Part shown: positions 40,191 through 48,637 of the stretch, one piece after another
How positions within the stretch are numbered: the stretch's first letter is position 1
How the letters are laid out: each line of letters opens with the position of its first letter
NCBI GenBank assembly: GCA_964507105.1
Contig: CAZDOR010000003.1
Coordinates: forward strand, 1 to 64,000
Source: PWPS01 sp964507105
GTDB taxonomy: Bacteria; Patescibacteriota; Minisyncoccia; Minisyncoccales; PWPS01
Direction of reading: 5' to 3'
Length of the DNA stretch: 64,000 nucleotides
Translations under genes and position numbers: made by a program
Notes under the pieces: model-generated
What the model was told of the DNA's origin: nothing
The model's input: only the letters and a program-made list of their open reading frames with translations
Database searches by the model: none

Positions 40191-40790
40191 ATGGCTTCTG
40201 AAAAGACAAGAAAATTAAAAAAAATTAAAGAAGAAGTTATCGAATTGGAGGAATCCCCCTTATATAGCTACAGAAAAGATAACGACTATTTTCCGGTGAT
40301 AGGTGAAGGAGATCATGATGCCGATTTAATATTTATAGGGGAGGCACCCGGAGAAAATGAGGCAAAAACGGGTCGACCCTTTTGTGGTAGAGCGGGTCAA
40401 ATTCTTGATGAAATGCTTGAAGAGGTCGGGATAAAGAGAAAAAATACTTATGTTACCAACATTGTTAAAGATAGACCACCGGAAAATAGAGACCCCACTT
40501 CGAATGAGATAACTCTCTACGGCCCGTTTTTGGATAGGCAAATCAAGATAATAGAGCCTGATATTGTTGCTACATTGGGAAGATTTTCAGCAAATTATCT
40601 TCTGAAAAAATATTCTTTCGGTGGTAAGTTTTCAATATCAAAGATACACGGGCAATTGTTCGAGAAGGATGATCTTGATTTTAAAATTATTCCTCTTTAT
40701 CACCCGGCAGCTGCAATTTACACACAAGATCGAAAAAACGATCTTTCCGAAGATTTTCGGTTTGTAAAAAAATTATTAAATAACACATAA
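40191..40790 (+). CDS. Family 4-like uracil-DNA glycosylase without Fe-S cysteines
   Basis: The protein (199 aa) matches type 4 UDG: G-E-A-P-G-E-N-E-A (50-58), G-R-P-F-C-G-R-A-G (61-69), T-N-I-V-K (89-93), R-P-P-E-N-R-D-P (95-102) and the H-P motif in L-Y-H-P-A-A-A. Type 4 enzymes hold a [4Fe-4S] cluster through four cysteines. Here these are absent: the N-terminal pair is replaced around S22-P-L-Y, the Cys after T-N-x-V-K is Asp94, and the next is Tyr110. Only Cys65 remains. The fold must be stabilised otherwise. Confidence 0.88.
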   Translation: MASEKTRKLKKIKEEVIELEESPLYSYRKDNDYFPVIGEGDHDADLIFIGEAPGENEAKTGRPFCGRAGQILDEMLEEVGIKRKNTYVTNIVKDRPPENRDPTSNEITLYGPFLDRQIKIIEPDIVATLGRFSANYLLKKYSFGGKFSISKIHGQLFEKDDLDFKIIPLYHPAAAIYTQDRKNDLSEDFRFVKKLLNNT

Positions 40791-40793
40791 AAC

Positions 40794-41531
40794 ATGGAAA
40801 TTACAATTTTAGTTATATTTGTAGTAATCGCTTTTATGGCAATTAAAATAGCCAAAGAGTATGAAAGAGCGGTTATTTTTAGATTGGGACGTTTTATTGG
40901 GGTTAAAGGTCCGGGTCTTTTCTTCTTAATACCGATAATTGATAAAATGGAAAAAGTGGATCTTAGAATTATTACCCAAGATGTACCGCCACAAGAAGTG
41001 ATAACAAAGGACAATGTTCCTGTAAAAATAGATGCCGTTGTTTACTACAAAATAATTAATCCCGAAAAGGCCACCATTGAAGTTGAAAATTTCAAAAAAG
41101 CAACTTCGGAAGTTTCTCAAACGACTCTTCGTGGTGTCGCGGGGGCTTCTGAGCTTGATGATATATTATCCGAACGTGAAAAGATAAATAACAAGCTGCA
41201 CGAGATTATAGATGAGGCTACTGATCCATGGGGAATAAAGGTAACCAGCGTAGAAGTAAAACATGTTGAAGTTCCGCGAGAAATGCAAAGATCAATTGCT
41301 CAGCAAGCTGAAGCGGAAAGAACCAAAAGAAGCAAAATTATATTGGCTGATGGTGAATATCAAGCAGCTCAAAAACTGAAAGAAGCCGGGGAGGTTTTAG
41401 GCTCGGCTCCGATAACCTTGCGATATCTCGAAACGCTTTCCGATGCGGCAAAAGAAGAAAACACCAGCATTCTTTTTCCTGTAGAATTGATGGAGATGTT
41501 CAAGAAGGTCAATAATGAAGATGAAGGCTGA
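40794..41531 (+). CDS. Slipin (SPFH/stomatin-like membrane protein)
   Basis: A 245-aa SPFH protein: N-terminal membrane segment (3-20), Y-E-R-A-V-I-F-R-L-G-R (about 23-33), G-P-G-L-F-F-L-I-P, D-V-P-P-Q-E-V-I-T-K-D-N and the coiled R-E-M-Q-R-S-I-A-Q-Q-A-E-A-E-R region. Slipins form membrane microdomain cages. The usual NfeD/SppA-type protease partner is not beside it. It overlaps truB by 17 bp. Confidence 0.92.
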   Translation: MEITILVIFVVIAFMAIKIAKEYERAVIFRLGRFIGVKGPGLFFLIPIIDKMEKVDLRIITQDVPPQEVITKDNVPVKIDAVVYYKIINPEKATIEVENFKKATSEVSQTTLRGVAGASELDDILSEREKINNKLHEIIDEATDPWGIKVTSVEVKHVEVPREMQRSIAQQAEAERTKRSKIILADGEYQAAQKLKEAGEVLGSAPITLRYLETLSDAAKEENTSILFPVELMEMFKKVNNEDEG

Positions 41532-42192
41532 ATATGGAGGAATATTCGGGATAAAAAAACCTTCCGGTCCAACTTCTCATGATATTGTTGATCGTTTAAG
41601 GGAAATAACGGGGATAAACAAGATAGGGCATGCCGGGACATTGGACCCGATTGCGGAAGGAGTTTTGGTTGTAGCGATAGGTCGAAAATTCACCAAACGT
41701 ATTTCGAAATACCAAAATAGTGAAAAGGATTATCGGGCAGTTATAAGGTTGAACAAGACAAGTGACACTGATGACAGGGCGGGAGAAATAAAACCGGTTA
41801 AAATTGAGAAAACTCCCGATATTGAAAAAATAAAAGACAAACTAAATGAATTTATCGGAACTATCCAGCAGACTCCTCCCATTTACAGTGCAGTTAAAAT
41901 AAACGGAATTCCCAGTTATAAATTAGCCAGAAGAGGAAAAACCCCCAACCTTTCTCCGAGAAAGGTTGTAATTAAGGAAATAATAATAACCGATTACCAG
42001 TTTCCCGATTTAAGCCTGTTTATTACTTCGGGTCCGGGCGTTTATGTAAGATCCATTGCTCGAGATTTAGGTAAAAAATTAAAAACCGGTGGAATCTTGT
42101 TTGAGTTAATAAGGATCAGGGTAGGGAAGTTTACTTTGAAAAATTCTTATAGCTTGAGAGAATTTAAGTCAATCAGACCTCATATGAACTAA
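41515..42192 (+). CDS. truB: tRNA pseudouridine-55 synthase
   Basis: Makes pseudouridine at position 55 in the tRNA T loop. K-P-S-G-P-T-S-H near 15-22 and the catalytic Asp44 in G-H-A-G-T-L-D-P-I-A-E-G-V-L; further on, T-P-P-I-Y-S-A-V-K and G-V-Y-V-R-S-I-A-R-D-L-G. 225 aa, without the longer C-terminal PUA extension. The start may be ATG 41515 or 41521; both lie inside the slipin gene. Confidence 0.94.
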   Translation: MKMKAEYGGIFGIKKPSGPTSHDIVDRLREITGINKIGHAGTLDPIAEGVLVVAIGRKFTKRISKYQNSEKDYRAVIRLNKTSDTDDRAGEIKPVKIEKTPDIEKIKDKLNEFIGTIQQTPPIYSAVKINGIPSYKLARRGKTPNLSPRKVVIKEIIITDYQFPDLSLFITSGPGVYVRSIARDLGKKLKTGGILFELIRIRVGKFTLKNSYSLREFKSIRPHMN

Positions 42193-42194
42193 AT

Positions 42195-42228
42195 AAATAA
42201 AAAATAAGCCTCGCATTTGTGCGAGGCT
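42195..42228 (-). terminator. Terminator between truB and the GerMN gene
   Basis: Nine-bp stem AGCCTCGCA (42207-42215) / TGCGAGGCT (42220-42228). The T-rich tail is on the minus-strand side (TATTTTTTATTT), so it mainly serves the minus-strand gene, and may also slow truB transcripts. Confidence 0.8.
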
Positions 42229-42241
42229 CAGGTTTGCTTAT

Positions 42242-42718
42242 TCATGGTTGAAAGATATGTTCTTGGCCAATGAATTCAATCTGGCATACGTTTCCGAATT
42301 GTAGAACAGTTTTTTTAATTTGCTTCTTAAGATTCTCAATTCTACTTGATCCACCACTGGTGAAAAAATTATCATCTTGAAGTTTTATGGTTACTTTTCC
42401 GTTGTTTTCAAATACATCTTTTACGAAAACAGAATGATTTTCATTCCATTCAGTTGAAAAGCCGATATCTTTTTCTTCAGCAGTCAATTCTATATTAATT
42501 AACTTCTCTACAGTACGTTTTATCCGGTTGTTCGCTTCTACTTTTCGGTAAACAGGAAACAAGTTCGTTTCGCTTTCCAGCGAATCGGCAATTTCAAAGT
42601 TATTTACATATATTGGAACCACCTTTTCCGGACTCTTTCCGTTTACGGGATTAACACTTAAGAAAGTAATCACAATTACCATAAAAGCAACAAAAAAAAG
42701 AACAAATATTTTTTTCAT
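42242..42718 (-). CDS. Secreted GerMN-domain protein
   Basis: A 158-aa protein: signal peptide or anchor (about 4-22) followed directly by a GerMN domain, seen as V-P-I-Y-V, L-F-P-V-Y-R-K-V, I-K-R-T-V-E-K-L-I, G-K-V-T-I-K-L, G-S-S-R-I and I-K-K-T-V-L-Q-F. It ends in F-Q-P, like the other GerMN protein (L-Q-P). A strong Shine-Dalgarno (AGGAGGG) precedes the ATG. Monocistronic, divergent from mscS. Envelope role inferred. Confidence 0.75.
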   Translation of the reverse strand: MKKIFVLFFVAFMVIVITFLSVNPVNGKSPEKVVPIYVNNFEIADSLESETNLFPVYRKVEANNRIKRTVEKLINIELTAEEKDIGFSTEWNENHSVFVKDVFENNGKVTIKLQDDNFFTSGGSSRIENLKKQIKKTVLQFGNVCQIEFIGQEHIFQP

Positions 42719-42739
42719 AATATCCCTCCTCTGTTCTTT

Positions 42740-42768
42740 ATTATAGTATATAATATTTTAAAAGTCAA
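42740..42768 (-). promoter_or_regulatory. Promoter of the minus-strand GerMN gene
   Basis: On the minus strand: TTGACT (42763-42768), 17-bp spacer, TATAAT (42740-42745). The leader is about 15 nt including the Shine-Dalgarno. Confidence 0.75.
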
Positions 42769-42774
42769 AAAAGG

Positions 42775-42803
42775 TTGAATAAGCTAAACTTAAATACTAT
42801 AAT
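42775..42803 (+). promoter_or_regulatory. Near-leaderless promoter of the MscS gene
   Basis: TTGAAT (42775-42780), 17-bp spacer, TATAAT (42798-42803). The predicted start is 42810, 2 nt before ATG 42812. Confidence 0.7.
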
Positions 42804-42811
42804 GGAGCAAT

Positions 42812-43885
42812 ATGCTTGAATCAGTTAGGGATTTTAAAAATTTAAAAGTTTTGGAAGGCACTTTTTTAGGTAATACGGGCTTGGACTATGTTTTATTTTT
42901 TGCTACTTTTGTAGCGTTATTTATTTTTATAAAAGCAGTTGAGAGGGTTTTACTTGACAAATTGAGAAAGACGGATAAAAGAAAGAAAAGCTTGAAGACC
43001 GTTTTGATTGAATTTGTACTATCGATAAAAACGAGCTTGTATCTTTTCACCGCTTTTGTTCTTTCGCTTTTGGTTTTACCGACCGTTAATGATCAGTTGT
43101 TCAGAATTTTACAAATAGTTTTGTCAATTTGGATTACCATCAGATTAGTTATTGGAATTCAATTGTTTATTGATTATATTTTAAGGCGAAAGCTTTTAGA
43201 TGATTCTGACCCTGGAACGGAAGTGGCTGCAAAAAATATGGGAACGATATTCAAAGTGCTACTTTGGATAGTTGTTATCTTATTTTTTCTTTCCAATTTT
43301 GGTGTGGAGGTTACTTCACTGATTGCGGGACTTGGTGTAGGAGGGGTAGCAATCGCTTTTGCTCTTCAAAACGTACTGGAAGATCTTTTTAGTTCTTTTG
43401 CGATTTATTTTGACAAACCTTTCACGATCGGGGATTTTATAGAGGTGGATGGTCAATGGGGGAGTGTCGAGAAGATTGGATTGAAAACAACCCGAATAAG
43501 GGCGTTGCAAGGTGAAGAGATTGTAATGGCTAACAGAGAATTAACTGATAAAAGAATTCATAACTTTAAGCGCTTAGATCAAAGAAGGGGTGTTTTTGAA
43601 TTCGGGGTAACTTATGACACTTCCCATGAAAAAATGAAAAGAATCCCGGAAATAGTAAGAAATATAATAAGCAGTGAAGAGTTGACCGAATTTGACAGAG
43701 CTCACTTTAATGGATTTGGAGATTCAGCCCTGGAATATGAAGTAGCTTACTTTGTAAAATCGGATGACTTTAAAAAATTTAGAGATATTCACGAATCAAT
43801 TCTGTTAAATATAAAAAAAGAATTCGAAAAGGAGGGTATAGATATGGCCTTCCCAACAAGGACAGTTCATTTATTTAATAAATAG
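42812..43885 (+). CDS. mscS: Small-conductance mechanosensitive channel
   Basis: A 357-aa MscS-family channel. Several membrane helices precede the pore helix G-L-G-V-G-G-V-A-I-A-F-A-L-Q-N (about 172-186), followed by the beta domain F-T-I-G-D-F-I-E-V and the vestibule region ending in the mixed C-terminal domain. It releases solutes on hypo-osmotic shock. It lies 2 bp before a cation antiporter, a sensible osmotic pair. Confidence 0.93.
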   Translation: MLESVRDFKNLKVLEGTFLGNTGLDYVLFFATFVALFIFIKAVERVLLDKLRKTDKRKKSLKTVLIEFVLSIKTSLYLFTAFVLSLLVLPTVNDQLFRILQIVLSIWITIRLVIGIQLFIDYILRRKLLDDSDPGTEVAAKNMGTIFKVLLWIVVILFFLSNFGVEVTSLIAGLGVGGVAIAFALQNVLEDLFSSFAIYFDKPFTIGDFIEVDGQWGSVEKIGLKTTRIRALQGEEIVMANRELTDKRIHNFKRLDQRRGVFEFGVTYDTSHEKMKRIPEIVRNIISSEELTEFDRAHFNGFGDSALEYEVAYFVKSDDFKKFRDIHESILLNIKKEFEKEGIDMAFPTRTVHLFNK

Positions 43886-43887
43886 GT

Positions 43888-45612
43888 ATGAGCATAATCG
43901 AGCCACTTTTTGAAACGATAATTGATTCTTTGACTGCTATTGACCCCCTCCTTTTGGAGTTGGGTCTTATTTTAGTTTTGGCAGCAATTTTAGGGATAAT
44001 TTTAAAAGCGCTCAAGCAACCTTTAATTTTAGCTTATTTAATTACGGGGCTGATAATAGGTGCTTTGGGGTTTTTTGATATTGCCGAAAGAGAAGCCTTG
44101 GAGTTTTTGTCTAATCTTGGAGTGATGTTCTTGCTTTTCTTGGTAGGATTGGAAATGGATTACAATTCAATTAAAAAGGTGGGTAAAACTTCCCTGGCTA
44201 TTGGTTTGGGGCAAGTTGCCTTTACGGCTACCGGTGGATTTTTAATAGCTAATTTCGTATTCGGGTTTGAGCTTATTCACGCCGTATATATTGCTATCGC
44301 ATTAACTTTTTCAAGTACTGTAATAATTGTAAAACTACTTTCGGATAAAGGTAATTTAACCAGCTTGCATGGAAGAGCGGCTATTGGGCTTCTATTAGTT
44401 CAAGACTTGGTAGTTGTTTTAATACTTATATCTCTTAATGCATTGGAGGCCGGGGGGGAGGTTGGAGGAATTTCGATTATACAGATTATACTCGGAGGGG
44501 TAGTTCTTTTTGTTGTTATGATGGCCTTGGGTCGGTCCGTGTTTCCGTATATATTCAGGAAAATTGCCCACTCACAAGAATTATTATTTTTGGTTAGTTT
44601 AGCTTGGCTTTTGTTTTTTGCCGTTATAGTTAAGGCGGCCGGTTTTTCGATAGAAATCGCCGGATTTTTGGGTGGTGTAGCGTTAGCGAATTCTTCTCAA
44701 AAATATCATATAGCAAGTAAGATAAGGCCGCTCAGAGATTTCTTTATTTTAGTGTTTTTTGCAATGCTGGGATCAATGATGGCCGTTTCCGATATAGGCG
44801 GAATGATTGTTCCGATACTGGCTTTCTCGTTTTTTGTTCTCATCGGTAATCCGATTATCGTAATGTTTATTATGAAACTTTTAGGTTACAAGAAGAGAAC
44901 TAACTTTTTAACCGGGGTTACCGTGGCACAAATTTCCGAATTCAGCATGATTTTTGCTACATTAGGTCTCACCTTGAATCATATTACAGATCAAGTTTTT
45001 GCTCTCATAGCATCGGTGGGTGTGATTACTATCACATTATCTACATACTTAATTCTTTATGCCGAAAAGATATTTCCATACATTTCAGAATTTTTATCAA
45101 TATTTGAAAAAGAGAATACAATTGAAGATAAAGAAAGTGACTTGGATGCTTCAAGACCTATAGTTTTAATTGGTGCCCACAGAACGGGAGAGGGGATAAT
45201 GAATTATATAGACCCCGATGATTTATTGGTTATAGACTTCGATCCGGTTGTAATAGACAACCTTAGAAGAAAGGGAATAAAATGTCTATTTTCCGATATA
45301 ACGGATCCACATGTTTTGGAGCATGTAAACATTAATGATGCTCAGGTTGTTATATCCACCAGTCCGAACTTGAAAGACAATCTTGATTTAATAAGAAGAA
45401 TTAAAAGAAAAGGGTATGATATAAAGATTATAGTTAGGGCGGAAACCAAAGAAGAAGCTTTAGAGCTTTATGATGAAGGTGCTGACTATGTTCTTTTACC
45501 CCACTTTGTTTCCGGCCAATATTTGGGAAGTATAATCGACCCTGAATTTAATTTGGATAGATTAAAAGAATTAAAGGAAATTGACTTAGAACTACTTACA
45601 GAAACCGAGTAG
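43888..45612 (+). CDS. CPA2 family cation/proton antiporter with TrkA-N domain
   Basis: A 574-aa protein: about twelve membrane helices of the KefB/NapA type (P-L-I-L-A-Y-L-I-T-G-L-I-I-G, F-L-L-F-L-V-G-L-E-M, F-S-S-T-V-I-I-V-K) and a C-terminal Rossmann (RCK/TrkA-N) domain beginning R-P-I-V-L-I-G-A-H-R-T-G near 427. The fold suggests K+ or Na+ exchange gated by a nucleotide ligand. Co-transcribed with mscS. Confidence 0.9.
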   Translation: MSIIEPLFETIIDSLTAIDPLLLELGLILVLAAILGIILKALKQPLILAYLITGLIIGALGFFDIAEREALEFLSNLGVMFLLFLVGLEMDYNSIKKVGKTSLAIGLGQVAFTATGGFLIANFVFGFELIHAVYIAIALTFSSTVIIVKLLSDKGNLTSLHGRAAIGLLLVQDLVVVLILISLNALEAGGEVGGISIIQIILGGVVLFVVMMALGRSVFPYIFRKIAHSQELLFLVSLAWLLFFAVIVKAAGFSIEIAGFLGGVALANSSQKYHIASKIRPLRDFFILVFFAMLGSMMAVSDIGGMIVPILAFSFFVLIGNPIIVMFIMKLLGYKKRTNFLTGVTVAQISEFSMIFATLGLTLNHITDQVFALIASVGVITITLSTYLILYAEKIFPYISEFLSIFEKENTIEDKESDLDASRPIVLIGAHRTGEGIMNYIDPDDLLVIDFDPVVIDNLRRKGIKCLFSDITDPHVLEHVNINDAQVVISTSPNLKDNLDLIRRIKRKGYDIKIIVRAETKEEALELYDEGADYVLLPHFVSGQYLGSIIDPEFNLDRLKELKEIDLELLTETE

Positions 45613-45655
45613 GTCACATTTAATTACTTTTTAGTTCGGGTTAAAAATAGTTCGG

Positions 45656-46270
45656 ATGACAATAACCGATAAACATTTCAAAGTTATAAAATACAGCCTG
45701 ATATCGCTGTTAATATTTTTTGTTTTCGCTATCTTAGGTGTTGTCTATAGTCGATTGAGATGGGAAGAGGCGGGTCAATTTTTTTTGGAATTGGGGGAGC
45801 AGTTTTCATTCATTCAGGATTTTGGCCTTTGGTCCATTTTTTTATTTATCTTTATTAATAATACAATTACCGTATTCATTGCATCTCTTACCGGTGTTTT
45901 TTTGGGGGTAGTTTCCGTTTTTATTTTAATTGTTAACGGTTTCTTGCTGGGGGTTGTTAGTGGATACACTTATCCCGCTTTAGGATTTTCAGGTTTGTTT
46001 TTTAGCTTAGCCCCGCATGGGATATTTGAATTTCCGGCTCTTTTCATAGGTACCGGGCTGGGTATGAACTTGGGTTTTTCAACCTATAAAGAGATAAAAA
46101 AGGGAAATTTAACTTTAAAAAAAGCATATAACAGAATTAGAAAATTAAGATTTCCGAGTAAAAAAGTAAAAGAAGATTATTTTTTCACCTTTGAAGTTCT
46201 TTTCAAGATAGTTACCCCCTTACTTCTTGTGGCTGCCCTGATTGAAGCTTATTTGATATATTTTCTATGA
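45656..46270 (+). CDS. SpoIIM-like membrane protein
   Basis: A 204-aa multi-span protein with the SpoIIM/DUF95 pattern: F-I-N-N-x-I-T-V near 62-69, I-V-N-G-F-L-L-G (about 98-105) and L-A-P-H-G-I-F-E-F-P-A (about 122-132). In sporeformers SpoIIM recruits peptidoglycan hydrolases during engulfment; in other bacteria the family is general and of unknown role. It overlaps pgeF by 4 bp, which suits a cell-wall role. Confidence 0.83.
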   Translation: MTITDKHFKVIKYSLISLLIFFVFAILGVVYSRLRWEEAGQFFLELGEQFSFIQDFGLWSIFLFIFINNTITVFIASLTGVFLGVVSVFILIVNGFLLGVVSGYTYPALGFSGLFFSLAPHGIFEFPALFIGTGLGMNLGFSTYKEIKKGNLTLKKAYNRIRKLRFPSKKVKEDYFFTFEVLFKIVTPLLLVAALIEAYLIYFL

Positions 46271-46905
46271 AACCGCAGATTTACTTATCGAGAAAGAAGG
46301 ACGGTTCGATGAACAATCCTAAAAATATTGAGTTATTTTTGAAAAAAAATGGAGTTAACCCGAAAGAATTTACAAGAGCTGATTTGATTCACGGAAGTAG
46401 AGTGGAAGAAGTTAAAAAAGAGGAGATTGGTTCCGTAATCACCGATGCCGATGGCTTAATTGCAACTACACCTACTTATTTAGGAGTAACGGTTGCCGAT
46501 TGCTTGCCGATATATTTTTGGTCAAAAGATATGATAGGAATTCTCCACGGGGGATGGAGGGGGTTGAAAAAGGGAATAATTGAAAGTGCGGTAGAAAAGA
46601 TAAAACGAAAGGCGATTACATTGAAGGGTGTAAAGGTATGGATTGGTCCTTCAATTCACTCTTGCCATTATGAAGTCAAAACTGATTTGGTTGAATATTT
46701 TTCGGATCATGGCAATAGCTTTGAATGCAGAAATGGAAAAACATATTTGAATTTACAAAAGGTAGCTGAAGAGAAACTTAATTCATTCGGGATAAAAAAT
46801 ATTACAATCAGTTCCGAATGTACTTATTGCAATAAAAAATATTTTTCATATCGACGCGATAAAAAATTAAAAAATATGTTAGCCATAATTGGATTTAATT
46901 ATTAA
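46267..46905 (+). CDS. pgeF: Peptidoglycan editing factor / YfiH-type oxidase
   Basis: A 212-aa protein of the multicopper-polyphenol-oxidoreductase family (YfiH/PgeF/LACC1). Conserved: H-G-S-R-V (42-46), V-A-D-C-L-P-I (about 76-82), H-G-G-W-R-G-L (about 93-99), I-G-P-S-I-H-S-C-H-Y-E-V and C-T-Y-C. Family members act on purine nucleosides and prevent misincorporation of serine into peptidoglycan. Its place next to spoIIM and before galU fits an envelope setting. Confidence 0.9.
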   Translation: MKPQIYLSRKKDGSMNNPKNIELFLKKNGVNPKEFTRADLIHGSRVEEVKKEEIGSVITDADGLIATTPTYLGVTVADCLPIYFWSKDMIGILHGGWRGLKKGIIESAVEKIKRKAITLKGVKVWIGPSIHSCHYEVKTDLVEYFSDHGNSFECRNGKTYLNLQKVAEEKLNSFGIKNITISSECTYCNKKYFSYRRDKKLKNMLAIIGFNY

Positions 46906-46920
46906 TTTTTATAAGATAAT

Positions 46921-47796
46921 ATGCGTAAAATAAAAAAAGCAGTCATAGCAGCGGCGGGTTACGGAACAAGATTTTTACCTGCGACTAAAAACCAACCAAA
47001 GGAAATGCTTCCAATCGTTGATAAACCGATAATTCATCATCTCGTCGAGGAAGCGGTCGATTCCGGGATCGAGGATATAATAATAGTTACCAGAGCGGGT
47101 CAGATGCCGATGGAAGATCATTTTGATTCTAATTATGAGCTTGAAAAGGAATTAAAAGAAGCGGGAAAACTTAAAAGATTAAAGAAGATTGAAGGAATTC
47201 CGCAGATGGCTAATTTTGCCTACGTGAGGCAGCACAAGGATTATCCATATGGTAATGCAACTCCTCTTTTGTGTGCAGCACCCCTTATAGACGACGATGA
47301 GGCTTTTGTTTATATGTTTGGAGATGACCTCACACTTTCCGATGAGCCGGTTACAAAACAGCTTATAGACGTGTATGAAGCGGAAAATCCAACTGCCGTA
47401 TTGGGAGTTCAAGAAGTACCGGACGAAGAAGTTGAAAGGTATGGAACCGTAAAATACAAAGACAAGTCAAAAAGTTATGAAATAGAAGCCGGTTATGAAA
47501 AACTCCCGGCCGATCAGGCCCCTTCCAACATGGCTCTTTTCGGAAGATTTGTTTTTTCTCATGATATAATTGAACAAGCAAAAGAGACACCGACCGGAAA
47601 AGACGGGGAGCTTTGGGCTATGGACATTGTTAACAACATGGCTCAGGATGGTCGCAAGGTGCTTGCTCAACCGATAGAGGGTCAGTGGCACACTACCGGA
47701 GATCCTTTACGATACTTAAAAACTTCGGTTGAATTCGCATTGCGGCGCGAAGATATCGGCCCTGATTTCGAGGAATATATCAAAAATAGATTTTAG
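46921..47796 (+). CDS. galU: UTP--glucose-1-phosphate uridylyltransferase
   Basis: A 291-aa nucleotidyltransferase: A-A-A-G-Y-G-T-R-F-L-P-A-T-K near 10-23, P-K-E-M-L-P-I-V-D-K-P-I, and F-G-D-D (about 123-126). Makes UDP-glucose for glycosylation and possibly for the GT3 glycogen synthase at 4008. Single gene; about 265 bp follow before tsaC. Confidence 0.95.
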   Translation: MRKIKKAVIAAAGYGTRFLPATKNQPKEMLPIVDKPIIHHLVEEAVDSGIEDIIIVTRAGQMPMEDHFDSNYELEKELKEAGKLKRLKKIEGIPQMANFAYVRQHKDYPYGNATPLLCAAPLIDDDEAFVYMFGDDLTLSDEPVTKQLIDVYEAENPTAVLGVQEVPDEEVERYGTVKYKDKSKSYEIEAGYEKLPADQAPSNMALFGRFVFSHDIIEQAKETPTGKDGELWAMDIVNNMAQDGRKVLAQPIEGQWHTTGDPLRYLKTSVEFALRREDIGPDFEEYIKNRF

Positions 47797-48061
47797 ACTC
47801 TTCTCAATTATTTTATTTTAATTTTCATTATATTGGGTTGATTCGGTGATATTCCCGACGGTATTTTGCTTTAAAATCAAATATTGTTACTGAAAGATTT
47901 ATTCTGGAATTTATCACTAATAAGTTTTGATGATGGAGGCGTGTTACTGCTTTATGTTTTTTAATAGTTGTGGAATTACAAACTCAATATGAGGGTTCTT
48001 TAGATAGTGAGTCTATTTCATTGTTCAAAATTAAAAATTGTGATAAAGAAGTTTTCTATAT
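47797..48061. other. Gap between galU and tsaC
   Basis: 265 bp, AT-rich, with no terminator that I can defend. One open frame without a good start (about 47971-48064) reads V-V-E-L-Q-T-Q-Y-E-G and ends in TGA overlapping the tsaC ATG. It may be a coding remnant, see findings. Confidence 0.4.
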
Positions 48062-48637
48062 ATGAGAGAATTTAAATCTCTGAAAAATGAAAAAGTAACA
48101 AAATTACTGAAATCGGGTAAAGTTGGAGTTGTGCCGACTGATACCATTTATGGAGTTGTTGGTTTGGCATTACTACCCGAAACAGTAGAAAGAATATATG
48201 GGATAAAAGACAGAAATAGGGAGAAACCGATGATAGTTCTTGTTGATTCCACAAAAAATTTAAAAAAGGACTTTGATATTGATTGTCCGGAAAGGATAGT
48301 TAATTTGTGGCCGGCAAAGTTATCCGTAATTTTAAGTTGCAAGAAGTATCCTCACATACATCGAGGAAAGAAGACGATAGCCTTCCGGATTCCGGATAGT
48401 GAAAAACTCAGGGATTTGATATTCAAAACCGGACCCTTGGTTGCTCCCAGCGCCAACCCGGAAGGAAGACCGCCGGCATTAACGATAGAGAAAGCTAAAA
48501 CTTATTTTGGTTCAAGGGTTGATTTTTACGTTGACGAGGGGGAGTTGAACAAAAAATCCTCAACACTGGTTAAGTGCTCGGATGGAGATTTTAAAGTTTT
48601 GAGAAGGGGTGAGTTCAATTTAGAACGTTTCCGATAA
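48062..48637 (+). CDS. tsaC: Threonylcarbamoyl-AMP synthase (Sua5/YrdC)
   Basis: First enzyme of t6A tRNA modification: makes threonylcarbamoyl-AMP from threonine, bicarbonate and ATP. V-V-P-T-D-T-I-Y-G (about 23-31), K-D-R-N-R-E-K-P-M (about 48-56), the S-A-N-P-E-G-R-P segment (about 137-144) and a short C terminus match the YrdC domain. 191 aa, so no Sua5 extension. It converges with fmt, overlapping its 3' end by 23 bp. Confidence 0.92.
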   Translation: MREFKSLKNEKVTKLLKSGKVGVVPTDTIYGVVGLALLPETVERIYGIKDRNREKPMIVLVDSTKNLKKDFDIDCPERIVNLWPAKLSVILSCKKYPHIHRGKKTIAFRIPDSEKLRDLIFKTGPLVAPSANPEGRPPALTIEKAKTYFGSRVDFYVDEGELNKKSSTLVKCSDGDFKVLRRGEFNLERFR

